DNA of 33,246 nucleotides from Akkermansiaceae bacterium UBA6138 (GTDB taxonomy: Bacteria; Verrucomicrobiota; Verrucomicrobiia; Verrucomicrobiales; DEV007), in contig DIVG01000086.1 in assembly GCA_002422425.1 (NCBI GenBank), forward strand, positions 23,197 through 56,442. The letters are read 5' to 3'. Made by a program: the position numbers and the translations under genes. Positions 25,491 to 30,625 of the stretch are shown here, in pieces (position 1 is the first letter of the stretch; the number at the start of each line of letters is the position of its first letter). The notes under the pieces were generated by a model. The model had not been told where the DNA came from and did not search any database. It saw nothing but the letters and a program-made list of their open reading frames with translations.

Positions 25491-26620
25491 ACCGTAGTGC
25501 TTACGTCCCAGGCCGAGAGAACCGCACGCGCCGCGCGCAAATGAGCTCCGCCTTCACCGAGTCGGGCGACGACTTCGGCGAGTTCCTCCTGTAATTGCTC
25601 CCGCTCTCCCGGCGAACTCACGAGCCTTTCCAGTTCCTCCGCGAGGGCGGCGCCGTTCGCTTTTTCCTGCAAAAGCTCGCGTACGACCTCGCGGTCGGCG
25701 ATGACATTGACGATGCCGAGATACCTCACCGACATGACCCGCCGCGCCACCTGCGCCGTGAGCCAGGCGACCTTGTAGGTGAGGCAATAGGGCAACCCGA
25801 GACAGGCCGCCTCCAGCGTCGCCGTGCCCGAGGCCACCACACCCACCCCGGCCCGGCACATGATCTCGTGGCTCGACATCGCGCCGACCGAGACGACGTC
25901 CGCCAGTCCCGCCTCGCGCACCATTTCGCCGAGTCGTTCCGTCAGCACCGGCGTCGCCCCCGTTGTGGCAAAGCGCAGTTCCGGATGTCGCGCTCTCAGA
26001 ATCGCCGCCGCCTCGAGCATGGGGGGAAAAAGGGCCGCGATTTCGCGCTCCCGCGAACCGGGCAGCAGGGCGACGAGATTGTCCTCGCGAATAAACGCTC
26101 GCCCTTTCACCGCCTCGAGCGAATCCACGAGCGGATGCCCGCCAAAGATTGTCCGCAGACCCGAGGCCTCGTAGAGCGCCTTTTCAAAGGGGAAAATGCA
26201 GATCATCAGATCGAGCAGCTCCGCCATGGTCTTGATGCGTCCCTTTTTCCAGGCCCAAACCTGGGGGCTGATGTAGTAGATCAACTTCCCCGTGTAGCCA
26301 CCGTCGCGCAGGCGCTTCGCGAGCCGCAGGTTGAAGCCCGGGTAATCGATCAGGACAACGCCGTCGGGCGCGAGCTCCGTGATCCGCGCGACCGTCTCCT
26401 CCATCTTGCGGCGGAAGTAACCGTATTTTTTCAACACCTCCCACAGCCCCAATACCGCCGCCTCGCCGAGCCAGTTCTCCACCTCCGGCGCGAGCTGGTG
26501 CATCTCCGGACCGCCCAAGCCCGCGAACCGCCACTCCCCCACTTCCGGGAGCGCCGCCATCAGCGCCGCCCCATGGGTATCACCACTGATCTCGCCTGAG
26601 ATGAGAAAGAGCGATTTCAA
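25487..26620 (-). CDS. lpxB: Lipid-A-disaccharide synthase
   Basis: LpxB joins UDP-2,3-diacylglucosamine and lipid X to make the lipid A disaccharide at the cytoplasmic face of the inner membrane. The 377-residue protein begins with LFLISGEISGDTHGAAL (4-20), matching the family's SGExSGD start, and contains VLIDYPGFNLRLAKRLR, YYISPQVWAWKKGRIK, FPFEKALYE, LLPGSREREI, and GTATLEAACLGLPYCLTYK near the donor site. The start codon is TTG at 26620; no in-frame ATG gives the conserved N-terminus. A GAGGG lies about 12 nt before it. This gene shows that the organism makes lipid A, so it is a diderm with an LPS-type outer leaflet. Confidence 0.95.
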   Translation of the reverse strand: MKSLFLISGEISGDTHGAALMAALPEVGEWRFAGLGGPEMHQLAPEVENWLGEAAVLGLWEVLKKYGYFRRKMEETVARITELAPDGVVLIDYPGFNLRLAKRLRDGGYTGKLIYYISPQVWAWKKGRIKTMAELLDLMICIFPFEKALYEASGLRTIFGGHPLVDSLEAVKGRAFIREDNLVALLPGSREREIAALFPPMLEAAAILRARHPELRFATTGATPVLTERLGEMVREAGLADVVSVGAMSSHEIMCRAGVGVVASGTATLEAACLGLPYCLTYKVAWLTAQVARRVMSVRYLGIVNVIADREVVRELLQEKANGAALAEELERLVSSPGEREQLQEELAEVVARLGEGGAHLRAARAVLSAWDVSTTV

Positions 26621-26833
26621 AATGCGGTCACGCCCTCGGATTAAAAATCAAATCAAGCCCGGGCGCAGCGACGCCATTCCCGGCACCGCGAATCTCCGCG
26701 ATCCGACGACCACTCGCTCCAAGCTCAACATCAACATTCATAAATGGAACATACGGACTGACTCCCGCTTCTCAAGCCTTCTTCGCTAAAGCTTCGAACG
26801 GCAGGCCCTTCTTCTCCTGGTCGCCTCCCCCGA

Positions 26834-26875
26834 GCTAAACGCTAAACGCTAACTGCTAACTGCTAACTGCTAACC
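26834..26875. repeat. Heptanucleotide tandem repeat (six copies)
   Basis: Six 7-bp units in a row: GCTAAAC twice, GCTAACT three times, then GCTAACC. The array runs from the gap upstream of lpxB into the last codons of the sulfotransferase gene, whose TAG stop (26863-26865) lies inside it. The other part of the gap (26621-26833) shows no gene. Confidence 0.9.
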
Positions 26876-28032
26876 GCAATATCCTCCGGCGGCTCCATCG
26901 GATACCCCCACGCTTCGAAGGAAAATCCCCATCGCTCGCGGATCGCTTCGGCGTATTCGGGGGCGATGCGGTGGACGTTGCGGCTGTAGTCCTTCAGCGT
27001 GCCGACATACTCCGCGATCTCGCGCAGTCCGGCTTCTTTGCCCTCGAGCCCGAGCTGATCGTAAATCCGGCCGATCTCACCGAGAGGATCCGCCGTGATC
27101 TTTTCGTAGGTCGTCTCAACGAGCTGATGCGCCGGCAGCTTCAGCTTCTCCCGGTCCGCAAGGTAGCGGCGCATGACCCGCTCGTAGGTCTCGAGAGTGA
27201 AGCCCGGGATATCGACATCCTGAAAGGGCTGCCAGGCGAAGGCATTAAAAAGCCGGGGAAACTTCCCGCAAGTCGAGCTGAAGACCGGCCACGGATTGCG
27301 CACGATGTGGATGAACTTCGCGTCCGGATACATTTCCAGAATCATCTCCATCCGCGTCGTCGAGGGCGGATTCTTAAACAACAGCTGCCGCCCCCCTTTC
27401 ACGTAGCTGACTTTGCGGATGAGGAATTCGTAGTTCTTCTTAAACCGCCGCAGCGCTCCTTCGCTCACCCCGTCAAAGAAGAGCGCGCGGTCGCGGTGCC
27501 CGTCCATGTCCTGCGGCAGGTAGTAGATGCTGTAATAACCGATCGGATTCAGGTTCCCCAGCGCCATCTCTTCCTCCTGCGGCTCGTCGAGAGCGAGCTT
27601 CACGTTGTCGTAACCGCGCGTCTTCGGCAGGGCCCGGTCGATGATACGGCGGGCGATCCGGACCTTCGGCCCCAGCATGTCCATCGGCATCGCCGTCTCC
27701 GAGAACTTCAGATAACCGAACTGCGGGTCGCGGCTCATCAGATTATGCAGGTGTGTCGTGCCGCTGCGCCAGTGACCGATCAGAAAAATCGGCGGTTTCA
27801 CCAGCACCTCACGCCGAATCGCCGCCCCGTATTTCACCTTCTCGATCGCGACGAGCGGAATGCGCAGGATCTGCCCCACCCACGCGATGAAACGCTGGTA
27901 ACGAGTCCGCGGATCCAGGTCCGGGGTCAGCAGAGCATGACGGAGGAAAACGCGCAGACGAGCCCCCGCAAATGGATGCAAGCCCGGAGCCTTCTCCCGG
28001 GCGGCCGATTCCAAAGTCCATTTTTCCCCCAT
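26863..28032 (-). CDS. Sulfotransferase family protein
   Basis: This 389-residue protein is predicted to transfer a sulfuryl group from PAPS to an acceptor. The 5'-phosphosulfate loop is GHWRSGTTHLHNLM at 86-99, and the 3'-phosphate site is HIVRNPWPVFSST near 240-252, with the conserved Arg and Ser. The region between, with KNPPSTTRMEMILEMYPDAKF, also fits the family. No transmembrane segment is evident. The acceptor cannot be told; a surface glycan or lipid is plausible given lpxB downstream and a second sulfotransferase next door. It has a start with ATG at 28032 and a stop lying within a tandem repeat. The PAPS-making genes (cysD, cysN, cysC) are not in the window. Confidence 0.87.
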   Translation of the reverse strand: MGEKWTLESAAREKAPGLHPFAGARLRVFLRHALLTPDLDPRTRYQRFIAWVGQILRIPLVAIEKVKYGAAIRREVLVKPPIFLIGHWRSGTTHLHNLMSRDPQFGYLKFSETAMPMDMLGPKVRIARRIIDRALPKTRGYDNVKLALDEPQEEEMALGNLNPIGYYSIYYLPQDMDGHRDRALFFDGVSEGALRRFKKNYEFLIRKVSYVKGGRQLLFKNPPSTTRMEMILEMYPDAKFIHIVRNPWPVFSSTCGKFPRLFNAFAWQPFQDVDIPGFTLETYERVMRRYLADREKLKLPAHQLVETTYEKITADPLGEIGRIYDQLGLEGKEAGLREIAEYVGTLKDYSRNVHRIAPEYAEAIRERWGFSFEAWGYPMEPPEDIAVSS

Positions 28033-28130
28033 AAGTGCAGTGGCGTGAAGCGTCCCGGGTCGATCTTAGCCGGACTTTCATCGGTGTGCGACCTGAAAAT
28101 GGAAAAGCGACGGCAGGAGGCAGGCCCTCT

Positions 28131-28136
28131 ATTTTA
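28131..28136 (-). promoter_or_regulatory. Candidate -10 box for the minus-strand sulfotransferase gene
   Basis: TAAAAT on the minus strand (5 of 6) lies about 100 nt upstream of the ATG at 28032. No convincing -35 box is found at the right distance. Confidence 0.25.
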
Positions 28137-28169
28137 TCACCCTGCAAATTTGGACCGGAAGCGCTTGGC

Positions 28170-28190
28170 TTTCGGAAGAAAGATCCGAAA
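28170..28190. promoter_or_regulatory. Perfect 7-7-7 inverted repeat between the divergent sulfotransferase genes
   Basis: Arms TTTCGGA and TCCGAAA are separated by 7 nt. It lies 60 bp before the plus-strand sulfotransferase-like gene. Its build equals that of the repeat at 8297-8317 and its arms are close in sequence, which suggests binding of the same or related regulators. Confidence 0.4.
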
Positions 28191-28250
28191 CTCATCATAC
28201 TAAACGCAAAACTCGCCGATGAAAGAGGCGGCGGCGTCCCATTTCAGACA

Positions 28251-29351
28251 ATGAACCGGCAAAAACAGGTCTTTCTTCACATCGGTTTTCCAAAAACCGG
28301 CACGACCAGCATTCAGCTTTTCCTGCGCGATCACTCCGAAATGCTGAAACGGGGAGGGATTATCTACCCTGAATTCACCACCCACGTTCCCGGAACGGGA
28401 CTTCACACCGCCCTCCTTACGGCTCTTCTGAGAGAGATTCCGGCTCATCTTTCGGCAATGGATCCCGCCGCAAACCGTGAAGAGCTCACAAAGATGCTCG
28501 CCGAATTCGAAAGGTCTGATGACCGCTGTCTTATTCTCTCCCATGAATCCCTTTCGATGAATCCTCATCTCAACTTTGATCTCCTAAAAGAATTTCTGCG
28601 ACCGTTCGACGTCACCGTCGCCGCCTGGATCCGTCGTCTTGATGATTGGCTCGAGTCCTACTACGACTGGGCGTTGAGATCACGCCATACCGCTGTCACC
28701 ACCCCGGAAACCTTCGGTCCGATCGCGCACATGAATCGGCACACCTTTCTCAGTTCCCTGAGGCACTGGCGCGAAGCATTTCCCCGGGCCCGTTTCTCGG
28801 TAAGGTCGTATGATCGCGCCGGGAGAGGTTTGTTAGAAGATTTCGCGGATACGGCGGGCCTGCGGGGGATACCAGGTCTGATCCCTGAGGCGCGCGGTTA
28901 CCGTGTCGCCAACGCGGGACTCGACAAACGAGACGCCCTTTTCCTCTCGGAAATTTCCCGTAAACTCGAAGCGGAGTCAGACCGGAACCTCCCGTTTTTC
29001 TCTTTTCTCACCAAGCGGTTCAGGCGTCAGGAAGGAACGGCGGAGCTGAAACGCCGTATTGCCTCTGCGCTGACTAAACGCAACGAGGCGGGCGGAAACC
29101 ACCCCCTTGGCGACTTCCGGGCCGGGTTGCTCGGCAACGAGCTTCGGCGTGAGGCACGGGCAATCTGGAACCGCGAGCAGCCGGGACTAGCCGGAGAGTT
29201 CGGCCTGGATAGCGACTTGCTGCCGGAGACAGACATTCCCGAAAACGTCACGCGTCTCACGAACGATCAACTTTTTCTCATGATCAAAGCCCTCGACGGT
29301 AAAATCGACGGCACCGATCTCAGGCACCTGCGGAAAACCGTGAGGCTGTAA
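28251..29351 (+). CDS. Sulfotransferase-like protein
   Basis: This 366-residue protein begins with QVFLHIGFPKTGTTSIQLFL (6-25), which matches the PAPS-binding loop of sulfotransferases (PKTGTTS at 14-20). Later parts, such as LILSHESLSMNP and VTVAAWIRRLDDWLESYYDW, fit the hypothetical sulfotransferases often found in polysaccharide loci, where the Arg and Tyr/Ser after the beta strand stand for the 3'-phosphate site. The C-terminal 130 residues are not recognised. The frame is open back to 28035, but the ATG at 28251 begins right at the homologous part and leaves the divergent promoter region free. It is divergent from the other sulfotransferase gene and is only distantly similar to it. Confidence 0.75.
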   Translation: MNRQKQVFLHIGFPKTGTTSIQLFLRDHSEMLKRGGIIYPEFTTHVPGTGLHTALLTALLREIPAHLSAMDPAANREELTKMLAEFERSDDRCLILSHESLSMNPHLNFDLLKEFLRPFDVTVAAWIRRLDDWLESYYDWALRSRHTAVTTPETFGPIAHMNRHTFLSSLRHWREAFPRARFSVRSYDRAGRGLLEDFADTAGLRGIPGLIPEARGYRVANAGLDKRDALFLSEISRKLEAESDRNLPFFSFLTKRFRRQEGTAELKRRIASALTKRNEAGGNHPLGDFRAGLLGNELRREARAIWNREQPGLAGEFGLDSDLLPETDIPENVTRLTNDQLFLMIKALDGKIDGTDLRHLRKTVRL

Positions 29352-29359
29352 ACTTCCTC

Positions 29360-29386
29360 TTGACTGTTCAAATGTTCCATTATAAA
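29360..29386 (+). promoter_or_regulatory. Probable dprA promoter
   Basis: TTGACT (5 of 6) and TATAAA (5 of 6) are separated by 15 nt, a little short for sigma-70. The -10 box ends 10 nt before the dprA ATG, giving a leader of a few nt at most. The half-sites TGTTC (29366-29375 region, two copies) and GAACA overlap the promoter. Confidence 0.45.
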
Positions 29387-29396
29387 GAACAACTCC

Positions 29397-30572
29397 ATGA
29401 CGCCAAAGGAAGCGTATCTCGCTCTCAATCTCCTGCCCCGCATCGGTCCGATCCGGGTGCGGCGACTCCTGGAGCATTTTGATTCGCCGCAGGCCATTCT
29501 CGCCGCGAAGCGGCGCCAGCTCGTCGCGGTGCCCGGCATCGGGGAAGACATGGCCGAACAAATCGGGGACTGGGAAAACCGCATCGACCTTGCCGAGGAA
29601 CAGCGCCGCATCGCCGATCACGGCATCTCTCTCGTCACCCTCGATGACGACCACTACCCCGGGGCGCTCCGCACGATCCACGATCCTCCCTTCCTACTCT
29701 ACATGAAGGGGACGCTTCTCCCCGGCGACGCCGCCGCGATCGGAGTCGTCGGGTCGCGCCGCACGACCCATTACGGGAAAGAACAGGCCAAAAAGCTCAG
29801 CTTCCAACTCGCACGTGCCGGGTTCTGCATCATCAGCGGTCTCGCCCGCGGCATCGACACCGCCGCCCACGAAGCCGCCCTCGCTGCGAAGGGCCGCACC
29901 ATCGCCGTGCTTGGATCTGGCATCGGCAACGTCTACCCGCCCGAAAACCAGTCCCTCGCCGACCGCATCGCCGAAAACGGGGCGGTCCTCTCGGAGTTTC
30001 CCGTCCTCTACGTGCCCGACAAGCAGTCCTTCCCCCTGCGCAACCGTATCGTCGCGGGCATGTCGCAGGGGCTCCTCGTCGTCGAGGCGCCGGTGCGGAG
30101 CGGATCTCTCATCACTGCAAACCAGGCGCTCGAGCAGGGACGCACCGTCTTCGCCGTACCCGGACCGATCGACCGGCCCACTTCGGAAGGCTGTCACCGG
30201 CTCATCCAGCAGGGCGCGACCCTTGTCTGCGGCGCGCAGGATGTCATCGACGAGCTCGGCATGGAAATCAACTCGCTTGGGCTCGAGTTTGAATCTGATT
30301 CCCTGTTTGCCCCCCGTTCCCTTTCCTCCGACGATCCTGAAAATGCCGCGGCCTCCCCTCGATCGACTCCCGAAAAACCGAAACGCCAGATCGAACTCAG
30401 CAAAATCGAACGTCTCATCCTCGCCGAACTGGAGCGGGGAAACGCCACAATCGACAGCCTCTCCGAAGTCACCGGAAGCCCGGCCGGAAAGGTCGGCGCA
30501 ACCCTCCTGCAGCTCGAATTAAAGAGCCTCGTGAAGCAGTTGCCGGGGAAATACTTCACGAAAGCAGGTTGA
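29397..30572 (+). CDS. dprA: DNA-processing protein DprA
   Basis: DprA binds incoming single-stranded DNA in natural transformation and loads RecA on it; the gene is also widespread in bacteria not known to be transformable. The 391-residue protein has an N-terminal helix-hairpin-helix/SAM-like region (LLPRIGPIRVRRLL at 12-25 and VPGIGEDMAEQIG at 45-57), the Rossmann core with GVVGSRRTTHYG (117-127), ISGLARGIDTAAHEAAL (146-162), VLGSGIGNVYPPEN (171-184) and VVEAPVRSGSLITANQALEQ (228-247), and a C-terminal winged-helix domain (about 330-391). This is the full three-domain form. It follows the sulfotransferase-like gene by 45 bp and precedes the topoisomerase gene by 53 bp. Confidence 0.96.
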   Translation: MTPKEAYLALNLLPRIGPIRVRRLLEHFDSPQAILAAKRRQLVAVPGIGEDMAEQIGDWENRIDLAEEQRRIADHGISLVTLDDDHYPGALRTIHDPPFLLYMKGTLLPGDAAAIGVVGSRRTTHYGKEQAKKLSFQLARAGFCIISGLARGIDTAAHEAALAAKGRTIAVLGSGIGNVYPPENQSLADRIAENGAVLSEFPVLYVPDKQSFPLRNRIVAGMSQGLLVVEAPVRSGSLITANQALEQGRTVFAVPGPIDRPTSEGCHRLIQQGATLVCGAQDVIDELGMEINSLGLEFESDSLFAPRSLSSDDPENAAASPRSTPEKPKRQIELSKIERLILAELERGNATIDSLSEVTGSPAGKVGATLLQLELKSLVKQLPGKYFTKAG

Positions 30573-30625
30573 CCTTTTCCTTAAAACGGGGCACTCCGTG
30601 TCTCGGTATCCTCTTTTGTCACCTC

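Noticed and set aside
26834..26875. The tandem repeat as a CRISPR array
   Set aside because: Units are 7 bp and contiguous, without spacers.
26971..28203. A 410-codon plus-strand open frame opposite the sulfotransferase gene
   Set aside because: The minus-strand frame has PAPS-binding motifs; the plus-strand translation is a low-complexity shadow rich in Arg, Val and His.
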